Shown here piece after piece: positions 1-8,210 of a stretch of DNA of 21,764 bases (its first letter is position 1; each line of letters starts with the position of its first letter). The notes beneath the pieces were generated by a model that ran no database searches, had not been told where the DNA came from, and saw only the letters and a list, made by a program, of their open reading frames with translations. The position numbers and the translations under genes are program-made. Source of the stretch: Actinomycetota bacterium (lineage in GTDB: Bacteria > Actinomycetota > Geothermincolia > Fen-727 > Anoxymicrobiaceae); the NCBI GenBank assembly GCA_003154635.1, contig PMDX01000061.1, forward strand, positions 1 through 21,764. The letters run 5' to 3'.

Positions 1-217
1 TGAAGATCGCCTCGGAGAGGTCTTTTCCGACCTTGTTCTCGTCGACGTCAAAAGCCGCTACGAACTTGACGTCGCTTACGTGGTAAGGCCCGATCTTGAC
101 GTGCATGAGGCCGGGAATCTTGTCCCCCTCGCACGCCCCCCTGTAATATTCGATCCCCTGGATCAGGGACGACGCACAGTTGCCGGACCCTACTATTGCT
201 ACCCTAACCTCTGCCAT
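1..217 (-). CDS. ino1: Inositol-3-phosphate synthase, N-terminal part (truncated by window edge)
   Basis: Converts glucose 6-phosphate to 1D-myo-inositol 3-phosphate using NAD, the first step to inositol lipids and inositol-based thiols. Only the first 72 codons are in the window. The N-terminus has the NAD-binding glycine pattern (VAIVGSGNCASSL, about residues 6-18), followed by a QGIEYYRG segment, PGLMHVKIGPYHV, and VAAFDVDENKVGKDLSEAIF, all recognised from actinobacterial and archaeal-type Ino1 proteins. The ATG at 217 is preceded by a GGAGG (227-231) with 9-nt spacing, which fixes the start. It lies 49 bp downstream of the PadR gene on the same strand and is probably co-transcribed with it. 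Family call is confident; the C-terminal half and its catalytic residues cannot be seen. Confidence 0.9.
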   Translation of the reverse strand, partial: MAEVRVAIVGSGNCASSLIQGIEYYRGACEGDKIPGLMHVKIGPYHVSDVKFVAAFDVDENKVGKDLSEAIF

Positions 218-266
218 TGATCGCGTCCTCCTTGCCAAAACCCCACACAGGGCTTGTGTCCGCCTG

Positions 267-860
267 TCAGACCGCCGAGACTTGCCCTTCAGCGGTCTCC
301 ACTTCGATATTGCGCTTGCCGGCCGCGCCATCGCGCTTTCGGATTGTCTCCCTTTCGTGTGCCATCAACCTGTCCAGCCACCTGATATCGCTCTTTGTCT
401 GGTTGAACTTGTGCTTGAGCAGGCCGGTTCGGTATAGATCCTCGTCCTTGTTGACCGATCGGTACGCCTTGAACTTCGCCAACTGCTCGGTGAGGTAGTT
501 GCGCCTCATCTCGAGCAGGTGCAGCCGCTTCTCCGGCTCGAGGTACTGGAAGAACGCCATCCTCAAGTCGAACTTCTCGGTATCGGCAAGAGCCGTATCG
601 TTTATCTCCTCGCCCAACATGTTCATGAACGCCTTTTCGCCTCTGGGCGTGATGCGAAAGACGTTGCGGTTCCTGGTCTTTTCCTTGATCGAGTAGGCGC
701 GCTCGATGGACCCGGATTTCTCGAGCCGTTTCAATGCTGGATACAGCGACCCGTAGCTGACCGTCCAGAAATGGCCAAGCATATACGAGAGTCGTTTCTT
801 CAGCTCATATCCGTGCATGGGCCTCTCTTTCAGTAGCCCAAGAATCGCTAGTTCTAGCAC
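267..860 (-). CDS. PadR-family transcriptional regulator
   Basis: A 197-residue DNA-binding regulator. The N-terminal winged helix (about residues 1-80) has the typical PadR start LELAILGLLKERPMHGYELKKRL and the GSLYPALKRLEKSGSI recognition helix and turn. The C-terminal half is helical and charged (EPEKRLHLLEMRRNYLTEQLAKF), as in the dimerisation domain of the longer PadR subgroup. The start is GTG at 860. The gene lies directly upstream of ino1. I recall the same order, PadR then ino1, in mycobacteria (Rv0047c-Rv0046c), so control of inositol synthesis or of its own operon is plausible but inferred. Its promoter region contains an A/T-rich palindrome placed for autorepression (see the site entry). 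The ligand is unknown. Confidence 0.9.
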   Translation of the reverse strand: MLELAILGLLKERPMHGYELKKRLSYMLGHFWTVSYGSLYPALKRLEKSGSIERAYSIKEKTRNRNVFRITPRGEKAFMNMLGEEINDTALADTEKFDLRMAFFQYLEPEKRLHLLEMRRNYLTEQLAKFKAYRSVNKDEDLYRTGLLKHKFNQTKSDIRWLDRLMAHERETIRKRDGAAGKRNIEVETAEGQVSAV

Positions 861-904
861 CTTCGCACTGCCTTTCCGAGCACACGAGCGGTTAATGTAT
901 CAAA

Positions 905-950
905 TCGATATATTTTCCGCAAGTATATATCGATTCGATATATTGTGCAA
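905..950 (-). promoter_or_regulatory. padR promoter with embedded palindromic operator
   Basis: Read on the minus strand, TTGCAC (945-950) and TATACT (922-927) are separated by exactly 17 bp, a plausible sigma70-type promoter whose start would lie near 915, about 55 nt before the padR GTG. The spacer and -10 are filled by an inverted repeat, TATATATCGA (924-933) and TCGATATATT (935-944), with a 1-bp centre. A third copy of the half-site, TCGATATATT, occurs at 905-914 near the expected start site. An operator overlapping the core promoter fits autorepression by PadR, but binding is inferred. Confidence 0.65.
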
Positions 951-987
951 GTGTATTGCCGAATTCTGAAGGGATGGTTCGGTTGCG

Positions 988-1710
988 TTAACGCGCGAAG
1001 TGTTCGAGATAGCCCTCGATGTACGCCCTGACTGCGTCCGAGGGGCTATAGATGCCGAAGTGGCCTTCGCAGAGGACATCGGCGTCAAGTGCAAGCAGCT
1101 TGTCCATGGAGTGGCGCCACTCCTTGATATCGGAGCCGAAGTCCGGGTGGAACGGGCCGTGTATGTCCTGGCCGAAGAGAACCCGCGTCTTGTCGATATC
1201 GGTGTAGGCGGAGATAGAGCCCGGCGTATGTCCGGGCGTATGGAGCGTCCGCAGGACGAGGTCCCCGACGACGATCTCCTCCCCGTCCAGCTCCAGCTTG
1301 CGGTCAATGGCAATCGGGTCGAGCCGGACTCCGTAGAGGAAAGCCGCTGTCATCAGGCGGTCTCCCGCCTCGAGTGGAGCGGAGTCCTTTTCGTGCGCCA
1401 CGATATCGACGCCGTACTCGACCCTGAAAAGTGAAGCCGCCCCGACGTGGTCGATGTGACAGTGTGTGAGGAGCAAGGTGTCGATCCGCTCGGGCTCGAA
1501 GCCGACCCGGATTATGTTTGCGACGATAGACTTGTAACCGGGGCCGCAGCCGCTATCGATGAGGCAGAGCGGCCCGTCTCCATCGAGCAGGTATACGCAG
1601 CAGTCCTGCCCGGAAGAGAGATCCGGACCTCCGACCTGATAGACCCGGTCGCATATCTTGAATGGGCTTTTCTCAGAACGCAGTGTACACCTCGATTCGA
1701 AACCGGTCAC
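988..1710 (-). CDS. Metallo-beta-lactamase-fold hydrolase
   Basis: A 240-residue MBL-fold protein, probably a cytoplasmic hydrolase of thioester, ester or phosphoester substrates. The metal-binding set is complete: H83-x-H85-x-D87-H88 in LTHCHIDHVGAA, H161 in HTPGHTPGS, D182 in FGQDIHGPF and H217 in CEGHFGI. That is the glyoxalase II-like arrangement for a two-metal site. The chosen GTG start at 1710 has no convincing Shine-Dalgarno, so the first 10-20 residues are uncertain; the conserved fold begins around residue 18. It is divergent from the MoxR operon (123-bp gap) and sits upstream of padR on the same strand. The substrate cannot be told from the sequence. Confidence 0.87.
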   Translation of the reverse strand: MTGFESRCTLRSEKSPFKICDRVYQVGGPDLSSGQDCCVYLLDGDGPLCLIDSGCGPGYKSIVANIIRVGFEPERIDTLLLTHCHIDHVGAASLFRVEYGVDIVAHEKDSAPLEAGDRLMTAAFLYGVRLDPIAIDRKLELDGEEIVVGDLVLRTLHTPGHTPGSISAYTDIDKTRVLFGQDIHGPFHPDFGSDIKEWRHSMDKLLALDADVLCEGHFGIYSPSDAVRAYIEGYLEHFAR

Positions 1711-1833
1711 GGAGAAGTCTATCGCAGGCTACGTTCACCCGCATCATCAGGTGGGAACAGCACATGCCGGTTAGATGTAAAATCCGATAGACTCTACTGG
1801 TCGAAGCCATTTTAGTCGATTATCAATGGTGAT

Positions 1834-2802
1834 ATGGACCTGATCGAAGCTCAGAAAAAAGCAAAGGCCCTCGTCTCGAACGTGGAGACCGTGATCAAGG
1901 GCAAGAGACAGACCGTCGAGCTGGCAGTGATTGCCTTGATCTGCAGCGGACAGCTCTTGATCGAGGACGTTCCCGGCGTGGGCAAGACAATGCTTGCCCG
2001 GGCTCTCGCCAAGTCTATCGACGCCTCGTTCCAGCGCATACAATTTACCCCCGACCTCCTGCCTTCAGATATCACGGGGGTCTCGATCTTCAACCAGAAG
2101 ACCGGCGAATTCGAGTTTAAGCCGGGGCCGATCTTCGCGAACATCGTCCTCATCGATGAGATCAACCGTACGACCCCGAGGACCCAGTCAAGCCTGCTGG
2201 AGTCGATGGAGGAACACCAGGTCAGCGTCGACAGCCGCACGTATGAGTTGCCCGAGCCTTTCTTCGTAATGGCGACCCAGAACCCGGTGGAGTTCTACGG
2301 GACCTATCCTCTGCCGGAGGGACAGAGGGACAGGTTCCTGATAGCTGTCGGGCTGGGTTACCCGTCGCTGGAGACAGAGAAGGAGATCGCCGCCGACCAG
2401 ATGCTCAGACACCCGATCGAATCGCTCGAGCCCGTCCTGTCAGTGAGTGACGTCCGCGAGCTCCAGTCGGCGGTCAGGCACGTACACGTCGACGCCGACC
2501 TGCTGGATTACGCTGTCTCGATAGTGCACGCGACGCGTAACCACAGCTCGCTGCTCCTCGGCGCGAGCCCGCGCGGAAGCCTGGCCCTTGTTCGCACCGC
2601 ACAGGCTTCCGCGATGTTGGACGGGCGAGATTTCGCGAGCCCTGACGACGTTAAGCAGATGGCATTGTGGGTGCTCCCGCACAGGTTTGTAACGCGAGAG
2701 CGCTCGCGCACTTCTCTGGGCGAAGCGTCCGCAGTGATGCGCGAGATACTCGACACGGTGCCGGTTCCCATCGAGGTCGGGGGTCTGCGGGAGGACAGGT
2801 GA
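1834..2802 (+). CDS. MoxR-family AAA+ ATPase
   Basis: A 322-residue MoxR-type AAA+ ATPase, a chaperone-like enzyme thought to remodel or activate partner protein complexes. Visible motifs are Walker A DVPGVGKT (K51), Walker B IVLIDEINR (D108, E109), sensor 1 in ATQNP (N150), and the PLPEGQRDRF segment with likely arginine finger residues around 165-167. The C-terminal lid contains GASPRGSLALVRTAQA, typical of the family. The ATG at 1834 gives a family-typical start; the ribosome binding site is weak. The stop codon overlaps the start of the DUF58 gene in a GTGA arrangement, so the two are translationally coupled. MoxR-DUF58-TgpA is a widespread operon type. Confidence 0.95.
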   Translation: MDLIEAQKKAKALVSNVETVIKGKRQTVELAVIALICSGQLLIEDVPGVGKTMLARALAKSIDASFQRIQFTPDLLPSDITGVSIFNQKTGEFEFKPGPIFANIVLIDEINRTTPRTQSSLLESMEEHQVSVDSRTYELPEPFFVMATQNPVEFYGTYPLPEGQRDRFLIAVGLGYPSLETEKEIAADQMLRHPIESLEPVLSVSDVRELQSAVRHVHVDADLLDYAVSIVHATRNHSSLLLGASPRGSLALVRTAQASAMLDGRDFASPDDVKQMALWVLPHRFVTRERSRTSLGEASAVMREILDTVPVPIEVGGLREDR

Positions 2803-4136
2803 AGCGCCGCGCGTTCGTCGTCACAATGGTTGGTCTCGCCCTGCTTCTCATTGCGGCGACGATTAGGTCCGGCTGGCTGTACTTGGTCGCGAGCCTCATG
2901 TTCTCCCTGGTCGTGCTCGGGTTCGCCTCAGGCTGGCTTGCGTCGAGAAAGCTCGAAATATCCCGGGAGTGCCATCCCGACGCCTTCGAGGGCGACGCCT
3001 TGCCCGTCAGGCTTCGCGTCGAAAACGGGGGCAGGCTGGCGCGGTACTTCCTGGTAATTCTGGACAACGCGTTCGAGGGCAAAAAACCGCGGGGCATGCT
3101 GGCGGCTGTCCGCCGGATGCGCGAAGAGCACCTGGATGCGATGCGTACCGGACATCCGGACGAGGGGTCGCCGGATGCGCGAGGGGGCGGACTACGCAAT
3201 GCCACGATCGCTTTTGAGCGTATCGCACCCGGGGAATCGACCGAGGCGCACTACGAGCTGATAGCCCCGGCACGCGGGGTGTACGACGAGGCCAAGCTCG
3301 TCTTCAGCAGCGGTGGGATCTTCGGGATGGCACAGTTCACACGGAGGTCCGCCGTCAGCGCCCCGCTCGTCGTGTACCCGCGAGTCTCCCACCTCGAGTA
3401 CTTCCCGTTCCGCCCACCCGCGAGCGCCGCTCCGATCGAGGCCCTTGAATGGGCGCGAAAGGGAACCGGACTGGACTATTACGGCGTCAGAGAATATACA
3501 CAGGGTGATTCACTCAAGCATGTCCACTGGAGGTCCAGCGCCCGCCAGGGAAAGCTCATAGTCAAAGAGTACCAGCAGGAGTTCCGACCCTTCGCGGGCC
3601 TCGTCGTCGGGCTCGTCGAGCCCCGGTGCGGCGAGGACAGGGAGGACAGCCTCGAGGACGGCCTCAGGTGCGCGGCCTCGATACTGGATTACTACGCCGC
3701 GGTGGGAGTGGCGCCGGTCACGGTGCTGGCCTCCGGCGAAGAAGTAAGGGTAATCGAGGAGCCCGGCGTGTTCGGGGCGTTCGATGCGCTGGCCCGTTAC
3801 GCTCCGCTCCGTCTCCCGGGCGGCGCCGAACGGCTGGCATTGGCACTCGACGAGGCGCAGGCTGTTCTCCCGGCAGGCAGCGCGCTGGCCGTGGTCACGA
3901 ACGCCGACGTGGATTCTATCGCCAGGCATGTCGCCGGCCGGCCGGACATGGAGGGCGCCTCACTGGTCGTGGTGGTTGACGAGTCGTACGGCCGTCAATG
4001 GGATACGGGGCTCGCGCTGCTCGAGGTCGGGCAGTTGGAGGAAGCAGTATCCCGGCGAATCAACCTGTTCGTGGTGACCCACGGCCGGGAGATCGACAGA
4101 TGTTTGAGCGAGCCATTGAAAACTACAGGAGAATAA
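2799..4136 (+). CDS. DUF58-domain membrane protein
   Basis: A 445-residue protein that accompanies MoxR ATPases. Two hydrophobic helices near the N-terminus (about residues 6-24 and 28-48) anchor it. An extracytoplasmic-type beta domain follows, and the DUF58 signature VREYTQGDSLKHVHWRSSAR plus GKLIVKEY lies at about 229-258. The C-terminal part resembles a von Willebrand A-like fold. The reading frame extends upstream into moxR, but the GTG at 2799, overlapping the moxR stop, gives the expected short N-terminus before the first membrane helix. The 3' end overlaps the transglutaminase gene by 37 bp. Such proteins are proposed to act with MoxR in assembling or activating envelope proteins; the exact role here is unknown. 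Confidence 0.9.
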   Translation: MKRRAFVVTMVGLALLLIAATIRSGWLYLVASLMFSLVVLGFASGWLASRKLEISRECHPDAFEGDALPVRLRVENGGRLARYFLVILDNAFEGKKPRGMLAAVRRMREEHLDAMRTGHPDEGSPDARGGGLRNATIAFERIAPGESTEAHYELIAPARGVYDEAKLVFSSGGIFGMAQFTRRSAVSAPLVVYPRVSHLEYFPFRPPASAAPIEALEWARKGTGLDYYGVREYTQGDSLKHVHWRSSARQGKLIVKEYQQEFRPFAGLVVGLVEPRCGEDREDSLEDGLRCAASILDYYAAVGVAPVTVLASGEEVRVIEEPGVFGAFDALARYAPLRLPGGAERLALALDEAQAVLPAGSALAVVTNADVDSIARHVAGRPDMEGASLVVVVDESYGRQWDTGLALLEVGQLEEAVSRRINLFVVTHGREIDRCLSEPLKTTGE

Positions 4137-6316
4137 ACAGGCCCGGCATCCCGGAGGACTCGATACCTTTCAGGATATCGGTGCTGGTGAGCGTCCTGAT
4201 AAGTGTATACGCGGCGGTCCACTACGGGGCGGTGGGTGCCCTCATGGGCATCCTGGTCATGGTGGGCACCGCGGCCGGCTCCTGGTTCTCCTACAGGTAT
4301 CGCGACAGGGCGAACATCGGGCTGAAGCTTATACTGAGCGTCCTGCTGCTCGTCGTCTTCGCCTTTTTCTGGACGGAGCTGGGCGGCTCGGTGCACGACT
4401 TGCGATATCCGCTGGTGAGGTTGTTCCTCTGGCTCCAGGTGCTGCACTCGTTCGACCTGCCGACGAGGCGCGACCTCGATTTTTCCCTCATCAGCTCGGC
4501 GATACTCATAGCGTTCGCAGGCTCGCTCAGCATATCGAACCAGTTCCTGTACCTACTGGTCCCATTCTTCATCGCCGCCCTGCTTTCACTCTACCTCGGG
4601 TACCATTCGAACCTGCGGGCGAGTGCCGATGTCTACGTGGCCGGCGCGGGCAAAGTGCCGAGAGCGCGGATGGCGCTTACCGGCCTCATGCTCCTGCCGC
4701 TGACGCTGGCTTTCTTTGTCGCGCTGCCGAGGCTTCCGGGTTTCAATGCCTACTACCTGCCGGTGTCGCACTCCAGCAACATGCCGTACGACTTCAACCC
4801 CATCATCAAGAACCCCGGCTATGGGGACATGCCCGACAAGTTCCCGACGACACCGCTGCCGTTCAACCCTGATTCCTATTTCGGCTTCAACAAGTTTATG
4901 GACTTGCGGGTAAGGGGAGTGCCGGCGGACGTCACCGTGATGAAGGTCAGGAGCGCGCAGCCATCGTACTGGAGGTCTACCGCTTTTGACCGATTCCTCG
5001 GAAACGGTTGGGAGAATACGGACCGCAAGGGGGACATGAAGGAGATTCAGTCCAGCGACCTGCCGCTTAACGTCAGCTACCCGGAAGAACCGCCCAGGTA
5101 CGCGACGAAAGAGCTGGTTCAGACTTTCTTTATCCAGAGGCAGTTGCCGAACACGCTGTTCGGCGGATTCATCATGCGTGACGTCTTCTTCCCCACGAGG
5201 GTCCTGAAGGTGGACTCGTTGATGACGGTCCTGACCCCGGTGCAACTGGACCCCGGGCTGATCTACACGGTGGTATCCGAGGTGAGCGATGCAAGTCCGG
5301 ATATGCTCAGGCGGGTGAAGGGCGGGTACCCGGTCACGCTCAAGGAAAAGTACTGCCAGCTGCCGGAGATGTCACCAGCGGTAGCCGACCTGGCGCGCAA
5401 GGTCACGGCGGGCGAGACAAACGATTACGACCGCGTGCAGGCTATGGTCGATTACCTCAAGAACAACTACAAGTACGATCTCAACGTGCCAAAGCAGGGG
5501 AACGGAGAGAACGCGGCCGAGTTCTTCCTCTTCAAGGAAAAGCGGGGCTTCTGCGAGCATTTTGCGACTGCGCTCGCTGTTATGTGCAGGACACAGGGGA
5601 TTCCAGCACGGGTGGCGGTGGGGTACGACACGGGCCGGTATAATTCGCTCACCGGTTATTACGAGGTCAGCGGCCGCGACGCGCACGCGTGGGTCGAGGC
5701 GTATTTTCCCATGTTCGGCTGGGTGCCGTTCGACCCGACGCCGGGGTGGTCGGACCCGTCGGGCCTTCCTTCGACCAACACAATGTGGTCCGGCTTCACT
5801 TTTTTCAAAGGAATAGGGCACGCCATCTCGTCGGTCTTTCCCGCGGGCTGGCGCAGGGTGATAACGTCTTCGGTCAAGTCGGTCGGACGCGGGCTCGGGG
5901 CCGCGGCAAGAGGGATCACGTGGTTCACGACACGGTTCTGGTGGCTGCTGGCGGCGATTGTGGTCATCGTTCTCTGCGTCTTCCTTGTCGAGCGCAGGCG
6001 CCGGAGGGGTAAGCCTGGGCACGGTCCACCGCCGGTGACGGGTCCCAGGGACGTGGCATACCGGTTGTTTGCCCGCATGACGGAGGTTCTCACGGCCGCC
6101 GGAATACCCCGGAGTCCATCCCAGACACCCGTCGAATACGGTGATTGCGTCGACAGGCGCCTGGGAATGAGGCTGGCGGGACAAGCGGCGGACATTTTCA
6201 CCCGCGCCCGGTTCGCGCGCCAGACGTCCAGCGAGGATATCGCTGAGCTCGAGAACGCGGTCGCTCGGATCGAAGCCGCTCTTGGCGGCAACGCGCCACC
6301 CGCTACCCCCGGGTAA
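4100..6316 (+). CDS. TgpA-type membrane transglutaminase-like protein
   Basis: A 738-residue membrane protein of the TgpA type. The N-terminus has about six or seven hydrophobic segments up to residue ~215, then a large extracytoplasmic region, then a transglutaminase core. The catalytic triad is complete: C485 in KRGFCEHFATA, H529 in GRDAHAWVEAY and D545 in VPFDPTPGW. A further membrane helix (FWWLLAAIVVIVLCVFLV) and a cytoplasmic DUF4129-like tail (TPVEYGDCVDRRLG) close the protein. The open frame continues upstream, but the ATG at 4100, preceded by GGGAG, gives a soluble lead-in to the first helix. It is the last gene of the moxR operon. It probably cleaves or crosslinks an envelope substrate; whether it acts as protease or transglutaminase is not decided by sequence. 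Confidence 0.93.
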   Translation: MFERAIENYRRINRPGIPEDSIPFRISVLVSVLISVYAAVHYGAVGALMGILVMVGTAAGSWFSYRYRDRANIGLKLILSVLLLVVFAFFWTELGGSVHDLRYPLVRLFLWLQVLHSFDLPTRRDLDFSLISSAILIAFAGSLSISNQFLYLLVPFFIAALLSLYLGYHSNLRASADVYVAGAGKVPRARMALTGLMLLPLTLAFFVALPRLPGFNAYYLPVSHSSNMPYDFNPIIKNPGYGDMPDKFPTTPLPFNPDSYFGFNKFMDLRVRGVPADVTVMKVRSAQPSYWRSTAFDRFLGNGWENTDRKGDMKEIQSSDLPLNVSYPEEPPRYATKELVQTFFIQRQLPNTLFGGFIMRDVFFPTRVLKVDSLMTVLTPVQLDPGLIYTVVSEVSDASPDMLRRVKGGYPVTLKEKYCQLPEMSPAVADLARKVTAGETNDYDRVQAMVDYLKNNYKYDLNVPKQGNGENAAEFFLFKEKRGFCEHFATALAVMCRTQGIPARVAVGYDTGRYNSLTGYYEVSGRDAHAWVEAYFPMFGWVPFDPTPGWSDPSGLPSTNTMWSGFTFFKGIGHAISSVFPAGWRRVITSSVKSVGRGLGAAARGITWFTTRFWWLLAAIVVIVLCVFLVERRRRRGKPGHGPPPVTGPRDVAYRLFARMTEVLTAAGIPRSPSQTPVEYGDCVDRRLGMRLAGQAADIFTRARFARQTSSEDIAELENAVARIEAALGGNAPPATPG

Positions 6317-6336
6317 TATGGTTTGTCGGGCGCGCT

Positions 6337-7515
6337 CTACTTGAGGCGCTCGATTATTATGGCCGTGCCCTGCCCGCCGCCGATACACATGGTGGCGAGG
6401 CCGATAGTCTTGTCCTGGTCGCGGAGCGCCTCGATGAGGGAGTGCGTGATACGGTTGCCGGTCGCACCGACCGGATGCCCGTATGCTACCGCGCCACCCC
6501 AGATGTTCACGATCTCGGGGTTGAGGCCAAGCTCCCTCTCGCAGTACAGGTACTGCGCGGAGAAAGCCTCGTTGATCTCCCAGAGATCGATGTCCTCGAC
6601 CTTCATACCAGCCCTCTCGAGGGCTTTCCTTGACGAGGGAACCGGGCCGTAACCCATGTACTCGGGTGGGCATGCCGCCGCGGCGAAGTTGATGATCCTT
6701 GCCAGCGGCTCGATGCCCTCGGCCTTCGCGCGTGACTCCGACATGATGACAACAGCGCTCGCGCCGTCGTTGATGCCGGAGGCATTGGCAGCGGTAACGC
6801 TCCCGCCTTCCTTGAAAGCGGGGCGGAGCGCTGCGAGCTTCTCCAGCGAGGTGTCCTTGGGATGCTCGTCGGTGTCGAATATCTTGACGGACTTGCGCTC
6901 CTTGACCTCGACGGGGAGGATCTGCGGCTTGAGCTTGCCCTCGGCGATGGCCTTGAGCGCCTTCTGGTTGGATTCGAAAGCGTGCTTGTCCTGGTCTTCC
7001 CTGCTGATGTTGTGCCTCGCGGCGATGTTCTCCGCGGTCATTCCCATTATCAACTGGGTGTGGGGGTCTATGAGGACCTCCCAGAGGCTGTCGATGAGGG
7101 TGACATTCTTCATGCGGGCGCCGAAGCGAGTTTCTCTCGAGAGGTACGGCGAGGTGCTCATGCTCTCTACGCCACCAGCGAGGATGATGCTATCCTCGCC
7201 AAGCATTATCTGCCTGGAACCGGCGAAGATCGACTGCATGCCGGAGCCGCAGCCCCGTATGACCGTGTGGGCGGGTACGGTGTTGGGGATCCCCGCGGCC
7301 AGCGCCGCGCCCCTGGGAACGAGGTTGTTCTCGTCGGTGCGAGGTATGACCTGCCCGAATATGACCTCGTCCAGCATATCGCCGGTGATGCCAGCGCGGT
7401 TGAGGACTTCGATTATCATCAGTTTCGCCATCTCGGTTGGCGTCATGCTCTTAAGCGAACCGCCGAACGTTCCAAAGGCGGTCCTTACTCCAGCTACGAT
7501 TACAACATTCTCCAC
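6337..7515 (-). CDS. Acetyl-CoA C-acetyltransferase (thiolase)
   Basis: A 392-residue thiolase that condenses two acyl-CoA units or cleaves 3-ketoacyl-CoA. All active-site elements are present: nucleophile C89 in RGCGSGMQS, the NEAF motif at 316-319, H347 in GGAVAYGHPVGATG, and C377 in MCIGGGQG. Length is standard for biosynthetic and degradative type II thiolases. The start is GTG at 7515, with TAAGGAGG five bases upstream; the nearby ATG at 7517 is out of frame. It converges on the transglutaminase gene with only 20 bp between stop codons and stands alone rather than in a visible beta-oxidation cluster, so chain-length preference cannot be assigned. Confidence 0.95.
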   Translation of the reverse strand: MENVVIVAGVRTAFGTFGGSLKSMTPTEMAKLMIIEVLNRAGITGDMLDEVIFGQVIPRTDENNLVPRGAALAAGIPNTVPAHTVIRGCGSGMQSIFAGSRQIMLGEDSIILAGGVESMSTSPYLSRETRFGARMKNVTLIDSLWEVLIDPHTQLIMGMTAENIAARHNISREDQDKHAFESNQKALKAIAEGKLKPQILPVEVKERKSVKIFDTDEHPKDTSLEKLAALRPAFKEGGSVTAANASGINDGASAVVIMSESRAKAEGIEPLARIINFAAAACPPEYMGYGPVPSSRKALERAGMKVEDIDLWEINEAFSAQYLYCERELGLNPEIVNIWGGAVAYGHPVGATGNRITHSLIEALRDQDKTIGLATMCIGGGQGTAIIIERLK

Positions 7516-7611
7516 ATGTGCCTCCTTAGGGATTCATCTTCCGGGTGCAAGGCCGGATATCTCGGGCCCGGATCGTCGCAACGAGCAACCAAGACCGGCA
7601 TGCCCTCGAGT

Positions 7612-7641
7612 ATTCTATACAACGGTCGGACGTCTCGGCAA
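7612..7641 (-). promoter_or_regulatory. Candidate promoter of the thiolase gene
   Basis: On the minus strand TTGCCG (7636-7641) and TAGAAT (7612-7617) are separated by 18 bp. The site sits just after the terminator of the upstream veg-like gene and about 95 bp before the thiolase start, where a separate promoter is needed. The -35 match is modest. Confidence 0.45.
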
Positions 7642-7655
7642 ACGGATTGTCCGCG

Positions 7656-7685
7656 AAAAAAAACGGCGCCCGGGTGGGCGCCGTT
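7656..7685 (-). terminator. Rho-independent terminator of the Veg-family gene
   Basis: A perfect 10-bp inverted repeat, AACGGCGCCC (7662-7671) and its complement (7676-7685), with a 4-nt loop. It is followed, in minus-strand direction, by a run of eight T (7656-7663, partly within the stem foot). It lies 17 bp after the stop codon of the minus-strand Veg-family gene. Confidence 0.93.
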
Positions 7686-7701
7686 CTCGTTGCCCATCTC
7701 G

Positions 7702-7959
7702 TCAGCAACTCAACCAGGGGAAGAGCGCTTCTTCGGTCTCAGGATGAGAGAGCTCCACCGTCTTCGTGATTATGTCAGCGTAGCTGTAGGAAACCCTCTG
7801 GCTGGGTGAGGTCTTCGTCTCGACCCTTACTACGAAGACGTGCGGGTAAGTCTCCTCGAGAACAGCCATGTTTTCGATGACTATCTTGCGTCCTTTATTG
7901 GCTTTTACTCTAAGCTTTGCGCCAAGGCATTCGTTGAGATCGTCGCGGATCCGTTTCAT
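7702..7959 (-). CDS. Veg-family small protein
   Basis: An 85-residue protein. The core VKANKGRK, LEETYPHVFVVRVE and RVSYSYADIITKTVEL matches my memory of the Veg family (DUF1021) of Firmicutes, a small beta-barrel-like protein linked to biofilm matrix gene control in Bacillus. Here a short acidic C-terminal tail is added. The open frame runs far upstream, but the promoter at 8039-8067 puts the transcript start near 8032, which rules out starts beyond that. ATG at 7959 is chosen. A TTG at about 7995 preceded by GGAAGGTGG, or the ATG at 8010, are alternatives that would add 12-17 residues. It is a monocistronic unit with its own strong promoter and terminator. Confidence 0.82.
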   Translation of the reverse strand: MKRIRDDLNECLGAKLRVKANKGRKIVIENMAVLEETYPHVFVVRVETKTSPSQRVSYSYADIITKTVELSHPETEEALFPWLSC

Positions 7960-8038
7960 CACATTGACCTGCAAGGGTTCCGAATTCCTCAATGTTTCCA
8001 CCTTCCACATCGAAACGGGCAAAAAAAAGGGCGAAGTC

Positions 8039-8067
8039 ATTATACAATAATTGGCAAAAAATGTCAA
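8039..8067 (-). promoter_or_regulatory. Consensus sigma70-type promoter for the Veg-family gene
   Basis: On the minus strand TTGACA (8062-8067) and TATAAT (8039-8044) are both perfect consensus hexamers with an ideal 17-bp spacer that is A/T-rich. Transcription should begin near 8032 and run into the Veg-family gene. Confidence 0.92.
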
Positions 8068-8210
8068 CACCATGGTGACTGAAGGGATTGAAACCATCGC
8101 CAAGCCGAGCAAATAAGCCTCAGGTACAGGTTGAAACGCATGTGAAAAACCGGACAGTATGAATGCTTCAGGGCTATGTCGATAGCCTTTGTCTGAGAGT
8201 GCTTCAGCCT

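Noticed and set aside
5372..6673. Long minus-strand frame of 433 codons opposite the transglutaminase gene.
   Set aside because: Arg/Pro/His-rich antisense shadow in GC-rich DNA; it also crosses into the thiolase gene in the wrong frame.
8078..8142. GGGATTGAAACC and GGTTGAAACG resemble the 3' ends of CRISPR repeats.
   Set aside because: Only two short, unequal matches with no repeated longer unit, no further spacers and no cas genes nearby.
8172..8187. Hairpin GGCTAT-GTCG-ATAGCC after the zinc-ribbon membrane protein gene.
   Set aside because: Six-bp stem without a T-run in the needed minus-strand direction, so not called a terminator.
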